Shown: positions 49,755-61,599 of the stretch, piece after piece | Position numbering within the stretch: the first letter of the stretch is position 1 | Layout of the letters: every line of letters starts with the position of its first letter | NCBI GenBank assembly: GCA_964036195.1 | Contig: OZ038456.1 | Coordinates: 124,001 to 188,000, forward strand | Origin: Sphaerolaimus hirsutus | Taxonomy: Eukaryota > Nematoda > Chromadorea > Monhysterida > Sphaerolaimidae | Direction: 5' to 3' | DNA length: 64,000 bases | The notes under the pieces: model-generated | Databases searched by the model: none | What the model was told of the DNA's origin: nothing | The model's input: only the letters and a program-made list of their open reading frames with translations | Program-made: the position numbers and the translations under genes

Positions 49755-50197
49755 ACAAGTTTTACAGGGGGGGGGGGGGTGCCACTAAGTTCCATTGGTA
49801 TATTGCACCAGATATTGGAAATAGACGATTTATTCTAAATTCATTTATATTCAATGTATTCATGCATATGCACCAATAATAAAATATATATAAAAACCAC
49901 CTGTTAAATAATGAATAAGCCAAATTCCCCCCCTCAAATTTTGCTGGCGAAATAATAAACCCCCATGGGGGTATTTCGAGGTAATACGGTATATACCTAG
50001 GTAAGTATGTAGATCGTATAAACATGTTCTAACGTAACACAGTCATTGTTTTAACGTGTGTTCTGCATTGGCCGGATCACAAACCGCAGCTTTCGTCATT
50101 TATTTTCTCTTTACACTCAATTTGGGGGGGGGGGTATTGCAAGGGTGGTTTATTAATTCATAGTTATTCTAGGGGAGTATTTCGAGGAAATACGGTT
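49755..50197. repeat. TACCGTAT-family remnants
   Basis: Two right ends (gggggtatttcgaggtaata at 49970 and gagtatttcgaggaaatacg at 50176) around core phrases (tctaacgtaacacagtcatt, gatcacaaaccgca). This suggests two overlapping or nested copies. Confidence 0.6.
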
Positions 50198-51092
50198 TAT
50201 TACGTTTCTAAAATACCCAATAAGCACCAAATGCCTAAAAAATTACAACATAAAATTGAATGTTCAATAGAGTATAACACGGGCAGACTGCCACTAACTA
50301 CGTAATGGTGAGTAACCTCAATTTTCAGATCAAAGTGGAATAAATCCAGAGTAAGTAGTGAAAACAAGTGGGAATGAATTATCTAACTACAATATCATAA
50401 AAATAAGTCTACGCAGTAGTCATCCCTGGGGAGGGGAGCCACAGATAACTCGGGTGGATGAAGGTGGTTCACCAATAACTTACCCAGTAACTTGCCCCAC
50501 TTTAAAATAGTAATTTTTGTAACTTGATATTTAACTAAACTGATGAAGGTTGGTAAAGAAAACAGTATCTTAAAATTTTTTTAAGGCATCATTATACGAT
50601 AAAAATAATGCACATGGCTTGACTCAAGACTCAGTTCTCACAGACTTGACTACTACTGAACCAAAAAAAATTCAGACTCAAACTAGAGTATGAAAAACTC
50701 AAGTTTCACTCCCCACCCAGTCCCCAAGGTAAATGCTGTAGCGATAGGCAGACTAATTAATTAAAAAATGAGATGGCAGGCATGTCACACATAGACGACT
50801 AGGATAACAAATAGCATTTAATTATCATGTGATTAGGATGGAAACCAGTACAGCTTGCGGTAAATCATAGCTTTTTGCGGTAAATGGTTAGGTATGGTAA
50901 ATTTCAAATTTTACTGCAGAGGGTGCAAATTTTACAGCTTATCTGGAAACTGCAGTAAATATTGTGGTCTGATTAATTTGTCAGAAATGCATCTACACTC
51001 TACAGTTGATTGTTACTCCATCAATTTTATGCCAAGGGAAGGGTGGGACATTGATGCAAATGAATGAAATATTGTGTGTGCTCAAGCTAGAT
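50198..51092. other. Unrecognised stretch
   Basis: AT-rich, no gene support; the phrase gcggtaaat is repeated near 50855-50885 only. Confidence 0.5.
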
Positions 51093-51100
51093 GCCAGAAT

Positions 51101-51426
51101 CAGGGTTGGTTTTAGTAAAATTCTTTTTACTAAAATTGTATTAAAAATGTATTTTTTTATTCTTCAATTTTCCATTTTACTTTTATTTTATTCTTCAATT
51201 TTCCATTTTACTTTTATTTTATTCTTCAATTTTCCATTTTATTTCTATATTGTTTTATTTTATTTTATATTAGATCATGACCAGAATTGGTTTTTGTAAA
51301 ATTATTGCAGTAAAATTGTATAAAAATTGTATTTTATTTTTATTTTTTTCTTCAATATTCCATTTTATTTTTATATTATTCTTCAATTTTCTTTTCTTGT
51401 TTTTTCCTGAGATTTTGCCAACCCTG
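51101..51426. mobile_element. CAGGGTTGG hAT-like element (copy 3, 326 bp)
   Basis: CAGGGTTGGTTTTAGTAAAA to gagattttgccaaccctg, with exact duplications GCCAGAAT (51093-51100, 51427-51434). It contains three near-identical tattcttcaattttccattt units. Confidence 0.9.
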
Positions 51427-51453
51427 GCCAGAATTACTTTGGTATTACCTAGT

Positions 51454-51886
51454 TACCGTATTTCTTGTAATAGAAGAGTGCCATTCTATTTTTTATCAAC
51501 TTTTTTACCTGCCATTCTATTAGAGGTGCCGTTCTATTGGAGGCTGCCATTCTTTTTTTTCACCAATATTTTTCAGACATTTTTCATTTGAACATAGTGT
51601 TTTTAATGAAAAATGAATAACATTTTACTATCAGAGCATCAATTCAAACAAAACCAAATGTGAAAATAACCCTAAATCATAGTTCTGAACACCTTGGATG
51701 TTCACACCACATATTTTTCTAATATTTGTGTGTTCTGGCACTCTTCCAATGTAATTTCTACCTGCCGTTCTATTGGAGGCTGCCGTTCTATTAATTTCGT
51801 GAGTGTAAAAAAGTGCCAAAACCTGCCGTTCTATTGGAGGTGCCGTTCTATTGGAGGTATGCCGTGCTATGAGAAGAAATACGGTA
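51454..51886. mobile_element. TACCGTATTTCTTSTAATAGAAG MITE
   Basis: taccgtatttcttgtaatag at the left pairs with atgagaagaaatacggta at the right. Repeated gccgttctattggaggy units occur near both ends. E2 inserted into a member of this family and one solitary end lies at 19022. Confidence 0.75.
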
Positions 51887-51962
51887 AGTACTTGTATAGA
51901 AATATTATAGGTATTTTCACAAAAAAGGAAATGTGCACTGTGCAATGTTATTTACTTATGAT

Positions 51963-52605
51963 TAGGGTGTCAAATTTCCGTTTTCCGTTTCCGTTTTCCG
52001 CAGGCAAATTTTTTCCGTTTTCCATTCCGTTTTCCGGCTGCTGAAATTTTTTTTCCGTTTTCCGTTCCATTTTCCGGCCACTTTTTTTTCCGTTTCCGTT
52101 TTTCCAGCTCATTTTCCGTTTTCCAGCTAAAATTTCAGTTTTTCCGCCTTTTTCCGTTTTCCAGCTCAATTTCCAGTTTTTCCGCCTTTTTTCCATTTTC
52201 CGCCTCAATTTTCTGTTTTTCCGCCTCATTTTACCTTTTTTGGCTCAACTTTCTGTTTTTTGTTCCATCCAAACTGGGAAAAAGTTCAGATTGTCAATTA
52301 TGTAAAATTTTTCTGTTCCAAGCAAATTTTCAGCAAATTTTTTTCCACTTCCAGCAAAATTTCAGCAAATGTTATCCATTTTCTGGCAAAATTTCAGCAA
52401 ATTTTTCCATTTCCATGCAAATTTTATTTTTCCGTTTCCGTTTTTCCGGCCCTTTTTTCCGTTTTCCGGCCACTGAAAATTTTTTTCCGTTTCCGTTTCC
52501 GTTTTCCGCCAAGTGCAAAAATTTTTCCGTTTTCCGTTCCGTTTTCCGGCCGCTAAAATTTTTTTTCCGTTTCCGTTTTCCGTAAAAAAATTTTTTGACA
52601 CCCTA
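51963..52605. mobile_element. TAGGGTGTCAA hAT-like element (copy 5, 643 bp)
   Basis: TAGGGTGTCAAATTTCCG to ttttttgacaccctac, with exact duplications CTTATGAT (51955-51962, 52606-52613). Long TTTCCG arms surround an AT-rich core (gtcaattatgtaaa) shared with copies 1 and 2. Confidence 0.9.
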
Positions 52606-52688
52606 CTTATGATACTTGATCATACTCTCCACTCCTATTGTCTTATGCAATGTCAGTTTTTTCTAATGCAATGAAATATTTTTTTGGA

Positions 52689-53119
52689 TACCGTATTACC
52701 TCGAAATACCCCCAGGGGGTTTATCATTTCGCCAGCAAAATTTGAGGGGGGGATAATTCGAGGGGGGGTTTATTCGAGGGGGGGGGGGATCTATTATTTC
52801 GCCAGAAATTTTCGGAAATTCCGCATACGCAGACGTAGAAAAATCGAACCTTTACGTAGATGTATATGTGTTTATAGGCATATATAACTGTATATACACA
52901 TAAGCCCTTCCCTACATCACTTAATCATCAGTTTTAACGTGTGTTCTGCATTGTACAGATCACAAACTACGGTATTTGTCATGTACGTTCTCTTTACACT
53001 CAATTTTAGGGGGGTATTTCGAGGGGGGTTTATTATTTCCTCAGCCGAATTTTAGGGGGGGGGGGGGTATTTCGAGGGGGGGTTAATTCAAGGGGGGGAT
53101 AATTCGAGGTAATACGGTA
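52689..53119. mobile_element. TACCGTAT-family element
   Basis: TACCGTATTACCTCGAAATA to gataattcgaggtaatacgg, with the shared core (aacgtgtgttctgcattg, gatcacaaac). Arms have G runs (aggggggg). Confidence 0.8.
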
Positions 53120-53449
53120 CATACATTGCCAGCACTGATGACATACAGCTTATTTATTGCTTGCTCATGGCCAGCTGCCAACACTCCACGTGAGCTGATT
53201 GGTGGGTGTCGTTTCACAAGCCATTCAGATGACAAGCGGTTAGATTCTAATTCAGCTGAACAATTTCCCCATTCTGTCAAATATATGTGACTCAATTATT
53301 ATTCAGGTTGACAAAAGCCATATTCCAGTTATCATCCAAGACATTTTTTGCGAACATGCCCACTTAGTGATTGGGGTGCACATTAGTTTCTGCCCTGCCA
53401 CTATCTACATATCTCAGCCATCTATCTCGCCACTCAGCCAAAATCTACT
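53120..53449. other. Unrecognised stretch
   Basis: No gene or repeat family is recognised. Confidence 0.5.
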
Positions 53450-53903
53450 TACCGTATTTCCTCGAAATACCCCCGGGGGGTTTATTTTTTCAGAGTGAGA
53501 ATTTTGAGGGGGGTTAAACGATGGGGGGGGGGGTATTTCAAGGGGGGGGGGTTTATTATTTCGCCAGAAATTTTTTGAAACCCCAGTATTAAAATGTCGT
53601 CTGAAACGTACGCAGACGTCGAAAGATGCAACAAAAATCGCCATTTATAAGACTGTAAAGACATTTATAAGTGTGTAGACGTACAAACGCTGTTCTAACA
53701 TAACAGAGTCATCGTTTTAAACGTGCGTTCTGCATTGCCCGGATAACAAACCGCACCTTTGTCATTTACGTTCTCTATACACTAAATTTGGGGGGGGGGG
53801 GTATTTCGAGGGGGGGTTTATAAGTTCATAGTGTCCATTTTGAGGGGGGTATTTCGAGGGGGGGGTATTTCGAGGGGGGGGGGTATTTCGAGGAAATACG
53901 GTA
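53450..53903. mobile_element. TACCGTAT-family element (best complete copy, 454 bp)
   Basis: TACCGTATTTCCTCGAAATA at the left and tatttcgaggaaatacggta at the right; the core holds acgtacgcagacgtcgaaag, ataacagagtcatcgtttta and cattgcccggataacaaacc. A matching target duplication is not obvious. Confidence 0.85.
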
Positions 53904-54054
53904 TCTTACAATGTGTTTGCAGGGCTGTGAAAGGTTTCTTTTTGATAAGGATCAAAACTGATAAGGATAAGGATAACTGAGAAGGATTTGATAAGGATCA
54001 AAACTAATAAGGATGATAAGGAAATATTGGCATGCTCTTGGTCAGCTCAAAGTT

Positions 54055-54376
54055 CATCTCCACCTATACAATTTCGAGAGAACTGCGTGCAAAGGATGCC
54101 TAATGCAAAAGATAGGGGCACAATCACAGCCTCATTTTTTGCCCGATTCGTGTGTGTTTTTGCACACAATGCAGTCACTATTTATTAGTACAAAATGCCC
54201 TTTACAAACACGTTACATCTCCACCTATACAATTTCGAGAGAACTGCGTGCAAAGGATGCCTAATGCAAAAGATAGGGGCACAATCACAGCCTCATTTTT
54301 TGCCCGATTCGTGTGTGTTTTTGCACACAATGCAGTCACTATTTATTAGTACAAAATGCCCTTTACAAACACGTTA
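54055..54376. repeat. Two-copy tandem duplication, period 161 bp
   Basis: 54055-54215 and 54216-54376 are essentially identical (catctccacctatacaattt to acaaacacgtta). The near identity suggests a recent duplication. Confidence 0.92.
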
Positions 54377-54429
54377 CAATCTTGACAAACAGGGTTAGTA
54401 GATGGCAAAGTTGCTTCCCAAGAATGCAA

Positions 54430-54650
54430 TTGCACATGTATAGGGGGTGAACTTGAGTTTTTAGGGGCTGAGTTTTCAATTCAGGGTTGAGTTGATGGGT
54501 GTTTATAAATTAGGGTTGAGTTGACAGAAGTTTAAAAATAAGGGGCTGTTGACACAAGTTTACAAATTAGAGGCTGAGTTTATGGGAGTTGAGTTGATGG
54601 GTGTTTGCCAAATTTGGGGCTGAGTTTATGGGAGTTAACATTAACATTAC
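54430..54650. repeat. Short tandem repeat, GGGCTGAGTTGATGGG type
   Basis: Units of about 35-40 bp (gttgagttgatgggtgttta then aaattagg) are repeated five to six times and merge into the next array. Confidence 0.7.
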
Positions 54651-56520
54651 CATAATCCTTCAGTGAGGCCCCCGGGGCTAAAAAATATAAATTGTGATAT
54701 GATGCATTTGTGGGTTACTGATTACAATGATTTGAAATATGCACTCCATTCTGACAGTACATTACCATAACCCTGAAATTGAATCCCTGGGGCCAAAACT
54801 TTCAAATTGTGAAATGATGCATTGTGGGTTTCTAATTGCACTGATTTGATATATAATGCACTCTATTTTGACACTACATAACCCTGAAAACTACATGACC
54901 ATAACCCTGAAAATGAACCTCTGGAACCAAAAACTTTCAATTTGTGAAATCATTCATTCTTGGGTTTCTGATTGCACTGATGAGTTGATGGGTGTTTGCC
55001 AAATTAGGGGCTGAGTTTATGGGAGTTAACAATAACATTACCATAATCCTTCAGTGACGCCCCCGGGGCTAAAAAATATAAATTGTGATATGATGCATTT
55101 GTGGGTTACTGATTACAATGATTTGAAATATGCACTCCATTCTGACAGTACATTACCATAACCCTGAAATTGAATCCCTGGGGCCAACTTTCAAATTGTG
55201 AAATGATGCATTGTGGGTTTCTAATTGCACTGATTTGATATATAATGCACTCTATTTTGACACTACATAACCCTGAAAACTACATGACCATAACCCTGAA
55301 AATGAACCTCTGGAACCAAAAACTTTCAATTTGTGAAATCATTCATTCTTGGGTTTCTGATTGCACTGATTTGATATATGCACTCCATGTTGACACTACA
55401 TTACCATAACCCTAAAAATGAACCCATGGGGCCAAATACTTTCAATTTGAGAAATAATGCATTTTCGGGTTTCTGATAGCACTAATTTAAAATATGCACT
55501 TCATTTTGACACTACATTACCATAACCCTAAAAATGAACCCCCTGGGCCAAAAACTTTCAAATCATAAAATGATGGATTTGTGGGTTTCTGAGTGTAACG
55601 ATTTCAAATATGCCCAGGGCTTCAAAAATTAGAAATTGTGAAATGATTCAATGTGGGTTTCTGATTACACTGATTTGAACTATGCACTCCATTTTGATAC
55701 TACATAACCCTGAAAACTACATAACCATAACCCTGAAAATGAACCTCTGGAGCCAAAAACTTTCAATTTGTGAAATCATTCATTTTTGGGTTTCTGATTG
55801 CACTCATTTGAAATATGCATTTCATTTTGACACTACATTACCATAACCCTGAAAATGAACCCCCTGGGCTGAAAACTTTCAAATCATAAAATGATGCATT
55901 TGTGGGTTTCTGATTGTAGCAATTTCATATATGCACTCCATTTTGACACTAAATTACTAAAACCCTGAAATTGAACCCCTAGACCAAAAAATTTCAAATT
56001 GTGAAATGATGCATTTTGCAGGTTTCTAATTGCACTGATTCGAAATGACTCAATTTCAACTCTACATTACTGTAAGCCTTAAATTGAAAATTGAAAATAA
56101 ATTAGAAATTGTGAAATGATGCATTTCTGGCTTTTTGATTGCCTTGATTTGAAATATGCACTTCATTTTGACACTACATTACCATAACCCTGAAAATGAA
56201 CCCCCAGGGCTAAAAAATTTCAAATCATAAAATGTTGTGTTTGTGGGTTTCTGATTGTAGCAATTTCAAATATACACTCAATTTTTACACCACATTACTA
56301 AAACCCGGATAATGAACCCCTGGGCCCAAAAACTTTCAATTTGTGAAATGATGCATTTGTGGGTTTTTTATTGCAGTGATTTGAGATGTGCACTCCATTT
56401 CTACTCTACATAACCATAACCTTTAAGTCTAACCCCTGGGGCTAAAAAATTGAAGATTGTGAATTGATGCATTTGTGGATTGATGCTAGAGATTATTTCA
56501 AATATTCATTCTATTTTGAC
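54651..56520. repeat. Satellite-like tandem array, unit about 115-130 bp
   Basis: Roughly fourteen units share ttgacactacattaccataa, ccctgaaaatgaacccctgg, aaactttcaaattgtgaaat and gatgcatttgtgggtttctg. A higher-order duplication covers about 54600-54975 and 54980-55350. It is non-coding. Confidence 0.88.
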
Positions 56521-56784
56521 ACTACATGACTTAATCGAGGATATACGGTAATTACGTTAAACACCATAAAATGTATGTGACCAAACTGAATAGGATTATC
56601 TAGAATCAAGCTATCAAAATTCTACTTACAAATCAAGAACTCCATATTATCTTAGAGCAAAAACGAAATTAACTTCATGTATGTAAATTTACTCTCTTCA
56701 TGTATTTCAGATTAACTTCATGTATTTACTCTCTGGTTTGAGGTTGCAGCCATGCCACTTGTATTTATAATAAGGGTGGGTGCA
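56521..56784. other. Flank of the array, nothing recognised
   Basis: AT-rich; attaacttcatgta is repeated near 56670 and 56712 only. Confidence 0.5.
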
Positions 56785-56880
56785 AATTTCCGTATTACCT
56801 CGAATTACCCCCTCCCCCTCAAAATGGGCTGCGGAAATAATACCCCCCCCCCCCCGTAATACCTCCCTTCGGAATGATGT
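56785..56880. repeat. TACCGTAT-family fragment
   Basis: ccgtattacctcgaattacc followed by C runs (cgtaatacctccc) and a truncated right side. Confidence 0.5.
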
Positions 56881-56944
56881 ACGTCATGTACGTCATAAAT
56901 AAGTCACGCATGCAATGTACATGATGTATATAACGGGGGTGCAC

Positions 56945-57257
56945 TGATACGCACATCTGCCCGATACGCACATTTGCCCGTTTTTTTCACTTGACACTTT
57001 TTAAGTGATTTTCAGATATGAGTGAAGTGAAAAACGCTGCGCAATGACATTCGTGAACTTTTTTCACTTCAATCATATCTGAAAATCACTTGAAAATATG
57101 TCAAGTGAAAAACAGTGAAAAATGGCTATTTTTCACTGAGCAACTTTCAAATGTCATTGCGCATCTTTTTTCACTTTACTCATATCTGACAATCACTTTA
57201 AAAAGTGTCAAGTCAAAAAAACGGGCAAATGTGCGTATCGGGCAGATGTGCGTATCA
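56945..57257. mobile_element. TGATACGCACATCTGCCCGA foldback MITE
   Basis: TGATACGCACATCTGCCCGA at the left and its complement at the right, continuing as atacgcacatttgcccg with near-complementary arms almost to the centre; internal repeats of tcacttgacac and gtgaaaaa. Confidence 0.85.
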
Positions 57258-57402
57258 GGCCTGCCCATATATAACTGCTAATTTGCATTGCAGCTAGAGT
57301 AGTTTGTGTAGCTATCTACGTTTTGATGTCCAAAAATATCCTGTTTGGACACATTTATTACCTGTTTATTACACATTTATTACCCGGTACGCAAATGCCT
57401 AC

Positions 57403-58460
57403 TATTTACTACGAGTGTGCATCATTTCTAATCATGCACGCTTCTCATCAAGTCCAGGTCCATCACATCTAATCAGGAACTGCCTCACTTCTAATCAGAA
57501 CTTAATTAAACGTTTCTGCCTCACTTCTAATCAGGTACCGCTTCATTTCTCATCAAACGTGCATCACTTCTCATCAAAGCTCTTAATTGGCCCACTGCCC
57601 CACATCTAATCATGAACTGCATCACTTCTAATCAAATATTTACTTACACAATATTTCTCATCAATATTTGTGCTGTGTCTATGGTGCTTATCACATTACC
57701 TCACATCATAGTCAAAAAATTGATCTGATCAATGCAGCTGGTCAAAAAAGCTACAGAATGCACTTTGCACCACACCTGTTGCAATTAGTATTGCCTGGGA
57801 AATGCATATGTCAGTGTGGCACCTGCTTGTTTGTTGCCCTTTGTACTCAGTTCTTTTGATACCGCAATGCAGCATCACTTCTAAGTACACTTGACCTAAA
57901 AATGGAAAGGGATTAGCTCGGGATTATGCACAGTTTCCACACACACAGTTTTTTTTAATGAGAGACCTGGGATGACATCCTCATCCCCAATCAAACGAAA
58001 AGCAGTCATGCTTTCAATGAAGTGAAAATTTTATTTGGCTGGGAAACCTAAATACTTGTGTAAGATGTGCATCCTTCGCATGAGCTAATCCCTTTCCATT
58101 TTTAGCTCAAGTGTACTTAAAAGTGATATTGGCATTTTGAATTTTATGAATTTTTTGACTTTGACGTGAGGTAATGAGATAAGCACCATAGACACAGCAC
58201 AAATATTGATGAGAAATATTGTGTAAGTAAATATCTGATTAGAAGTGATGCAGTTCATGATTAGATGTGGGGCAGTAGGTCAATTAAGAGCTTAGCTTAT
58301 GAGAAGTGATGCACTTTTGATGAGAAATGAAGCGGTACCTGATTAGAAGTGAGGCAGAAACACTTAATTAAGTTCTGATTAGAAGTGAAGCAGTTCCTGA
58401 TTAGATGTGATGCACCTGGCTTGATGAGAAGCGTGCATGATTAGAAGTAGTCCGTACTCA
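57403..58460. mobile_element. Foldback element built of CATCACTTCTAATCA repeats
   Basis: The left arm (from about 57408) contains catcacttctaatca-type phrases; the right arm carries the complementary tgattagaagtgatg phrases up to 58450. Near the centre, gaaagggattagctc (57905) pairs with gagctaatccctttc (58082). Arms are about 450-500 bp, with a short spacer. Confidence 0.78.
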
Positions 58461-58469
58461 TTTACTACG

Positions 58470-58573
58470 ATCCTTACGATAATTTAAACCCCTGGCGAAA
58501 TAATAACCCCCCCTCGAATCTTGCTGGCGAAATAATAAACCCCCATGGGGGTATTTCGAGGTAATATGGTACG
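58470..58573. repeat. TACCGTAT-family fragment
   Basis: gcgaaataataacccccc and gggggtatttcgaggtaata resemble the right end of the family, almost identical to 49925-49991. Confidence 0.6.
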
Positions 58574-59044
58574 TTTATCTTGGTTCCCAGTAAAGTTAGA
58601 GGTTACCTTTTGTGAATACCTACTATATTCCAGAGTTTTTTAAAATACTGGTATTTTCGGACAACGTAAACATAAACGTAAAAATGTAAACAGGAACCTT
58701 TTCCAAATATTGGGTATTTATACCGAAACAAATAATTTAAAAAATACCTGGGTAAACATTAAAAAAAAAACATTCAGAAATGCACGTTTAAGTATTTAGA
58801 ATTTATGCAAAACAAACACACTTCCATGCATTTCAAATGTCTTTTGAGTTACATATCAAGTCCCATGCAAAGTTATTGGATGCAAAAGTATCATTTATTA
58901 TCATATTTTTCATCGTTTCCACACACAATATCTTGACTCCAGGGAGTGTGGTAAATATTTATATAAAAAATTATGTTCCTCTGTTCATACATATTTAGGT
59001 ATTTACAAGTATACGTGTACATGTGAAAATAAACAGATAAATAT
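58574..59044. other. Unrecognised stretch
   Basis: AT-rich; 58610-58770 has aacgtaaacataaacgtaaa phrases like the element at 33816. No gene is seen. Confidence 0.5.
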
Positions 59045-59052
59045 GATCCGAC

Positions 59053-60149
59053 CATAAGCGGCGCAAGGTCCCAATTTGTGCTTGTGACATTCACAATCAC
59101 ACTGGCCAAAATTTGACCTTGTGCACTTTTTACTAGGTAACATAGGTATTTCTGCTTGTGACTAGTGATGTAAAGGCACCAGGGCACCGGTGCCCCGGTG
59201 CTGGGCACCGAAGGGCACCAGCACCGGTGCTGGTGCGGTGCAATTGCTATCTTCAGGGGTGCCATGCCGGTGCCGGTGCCATTTTTTTCAGAATAGCGCC
59301 GGTGCCGGTGCGGTGCGGTGCCATTTTTTTGCCGGTGCCAAGGTGCTAGCACCAGGGCAAAGTAAAAGGCACGGGAAAGGCACCGGCCAAGGTATCATGT
59401 GGTGTGCAATTTTGTCCATAGTATGTGCTTATTCATATTTCAAAAAACAGCGATATATTTACCCAACCGTTTTTACCTATTTTGTAAACCTCCCATCAAA
59501 TAAGTATACCTACTGTGAAATCCATTATACCCGATACGTGATCTGATGAGCAAATCTAAAATTTTGTTCAAGTTTGAATCATTTTTATATTTATCTTACT
59601 TGTTTGTTCAAAATTTGTTGTCAGTTTACGACAGAGATAGATTGTTCTGTACAGCAACGACTTCGATCAGTAGACAAAAGTGGCAATGGACATTGCATTG
59701 AATTAAATATTTTATCTTTCATTTGTAATCATTGTAATTGCTTCATGAAAGTGATTGCCACATCATTCTGATCATTTTAAGTGCTCAACCATCAAAATCG
59801 GTTGAAAATTCATGGAAAAATGCACTTCCGAATGTGAGACCACTGAGAAACTGCCCGATATTCACTTCAGAAATTCCAGCCCGGTGCGGTGCCTTTCGGT
59901 GCTAGCACCGGCAACCCGCCGGTGCCCTTCGGTGCCGGTGCCATTTTTTCCAAAAGGCACCGGTGCCGGTGCGGTGCGGTGCCATTTTCTGGCCGGTGCC
60001 CCAGGGTGCCAGGTGCCCTTTGCATGCGTTGGCAAAGGTGCCGGTGCGGTGCGGTGCCATTTTTCCCGGTGCCTTTAACATCACTACTTGTGACACCGAA
60101 AATTCCGCTTGTGACATTCACAAGCGCACAAGCACTTACGCCGCCTATG
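59053..60149. mobile_element. CATARGCGGCG element, host of nested GGCACCGGTGCC element
   Basis: CATAAGCGGCGCAAG at the left pairs with cttacgccgcctatg at the right; exact 8-bp duplications GATCCGAC (59045-59052, 60150-60157). Inner arms share cttgtgacattcacaa. Confidence 0.85.
59163..60086. mobile_element. TAGTGATGTAAAGGCACC hAT-like element, GGCACCGGTGCC-rich
   Basis: TAGTGATGTAAAGGCACC to ggtgcctttaacatcacta, with exact 8-bp duplications CTTGTGAC (59155-59162, 60087-60094). The arms are packed with ggcaccggtgcc-type palindromes; the AT-rich centre is non-coding. Confidence 0.9.
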
Positions 60150-60157
60150 GATCCGAC

Positions 60158-60643
60158 TTACTACAATATGATAAACAGTAGGTAAAATATATTAAAAACT
60201 GTATCTGCTTTTAGCTTCAGAAAACATATGTACACCACTGATCACTAACATCCAACCACGAGCGATTTTTTTTTAAAAGTTCGCCACCCCCGATCTAGGA
60301 TATATCGGTTGGGTGTGTTCCATGAAAAATAAAGTTTAAACATTTGTCTAAAAAAGTATATGGGCACCCCCGCTGAAACCCCCCGTGGGCCGTGTAAACG
60401 CCCCACACTTTTTAATACAATTTTTGCTGATCGCTCAAGTCCAATCGCGAGTTATAATTCACTGAAATCCTGTCTTTCAAGGCCGTTTTTGGCCTTAAAA
60501 ACAGAACAGGCTCATGGCGACGTGCCAAAAGCTATTTCAACGGCATTTTTACCTATCAAAATAAGATAATGATATTGTGATTTTGTATTGCTTTGTACCG
60601 CGGAATGCATGCGGTCGTCATTCTTATCGCAGAACTTTCTAGC
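60158..60643. other. Unrecognised stretch before the gap
   Basis: No gene or repeat family is recognised. Confidence 0.5.
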
Positions 60644-60843
60644 NNNNNNNNNNNNNNNNNNNNNNNNNNNNNNNNNNNNNNNNNNNNNNNNNNNNNNNNN
60701 NNNNNNNNNNNNNNNNNNNNNNNNNNNNNNNNNNNNNNNNNNNNNNNNNNNNNNNNNNNNNNNNNNNNNNNNNNNNNNNNNNNNNNNNNNNNNNNNNNNN
60801 NNNNNNNNNNNNNNNNNNNNNNNNNNNNNNNNNNNNNNNNNNN
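60644..60843. other. Assembly gap (200 N)
   Basis: Exactly 200 N, probably a placeholder of unknown true length. Confidence 0.99.
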
Positions 60844-61276
60844 TAAATGCACAAAAGCAATATATCATTACATCTGCATTGTGAGAAATGTCTCACATGG
60901 AACCCAGACTTTTACTTATTCAATAGTTTTCAAGGCAGATTACAGTGTTAGATGTACACATCCATGTAAAAAAAGTTTCACACCCTTCAACTATCTGAGA
61001 CAAAAAGGAAAAAAATTCACTCAAGTTTATCACAGCTGCGTGAGCTGTGCTATGTGTGTGTTTAAAACCAAAAAGCTCACGCTGCTATGATAAACTTGAG
61101 TGAATTTTTTTCCTTTTTGTCTCAGATAGTTGAAGGGTGTGAAACTTTTTTTACATGGATGTGTACATCTAACACTGTAATCTGCCTTGAAAACTATTGA
61201 ATAAGTAAAAGTCTGGGTTCCATGTGAGACATTTCTCACAATGCAGATGTAATGATATATTGCTTTTGTGCATTTA
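60844..61276. repeat. Long near-perfect palindrome beside the gap
   Basis: 60844-61033 is complementary to 61087-61276 apparently without mismatch; shorter gcgtgagct and agctcacgc phrases continue it toward the centre. The left arm begins directly at the gap. Confidence 0.9.
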
Positions 61277-61599
61277 ACAGTCAATACATGTAACTCTTGT
61301 GATGTAATACAAATAGTTTCTTTATTCAGGTGGGAAATGTAACCACAGTAAAGTGTGTTATCAGTGAAGTGTATGCCATTTTCTAAGCAATGATACATTA
61401 CTTTTGTGCATCCAATATATATTAATGTCCATTTGAGAGACGCACTTCATGTCCATTTGAGAGACACACTTCATCTCTATTTGCTGTGGAGGCAGCGTCC
61501 ACTTTTTGTTTGGCGTTAGCCATTTTTTTACTGATATACTTCTTTTGTGTGGCCAGTGGCCCAGGCTTTCCCGAATGACACCCAGTAGGTGTCTTGCTG
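61277..61599. other. Flank of the palindrome, short repeat only
   Basis: catttgagagacrcacttca is present twice near 61430-61471. Nothing else is recognised. Confidence 0.5.

Noticed and set aside
32810..54376. The equal 161-bp period of the tandem pairs at 32810 and 54055
   Set aside because: The two repeats have unrelated sequences; the shared length appears to be coincidence.
60512..61090. Open frames spanning the N gap
   Set aside because: They are only open because of the Ns.
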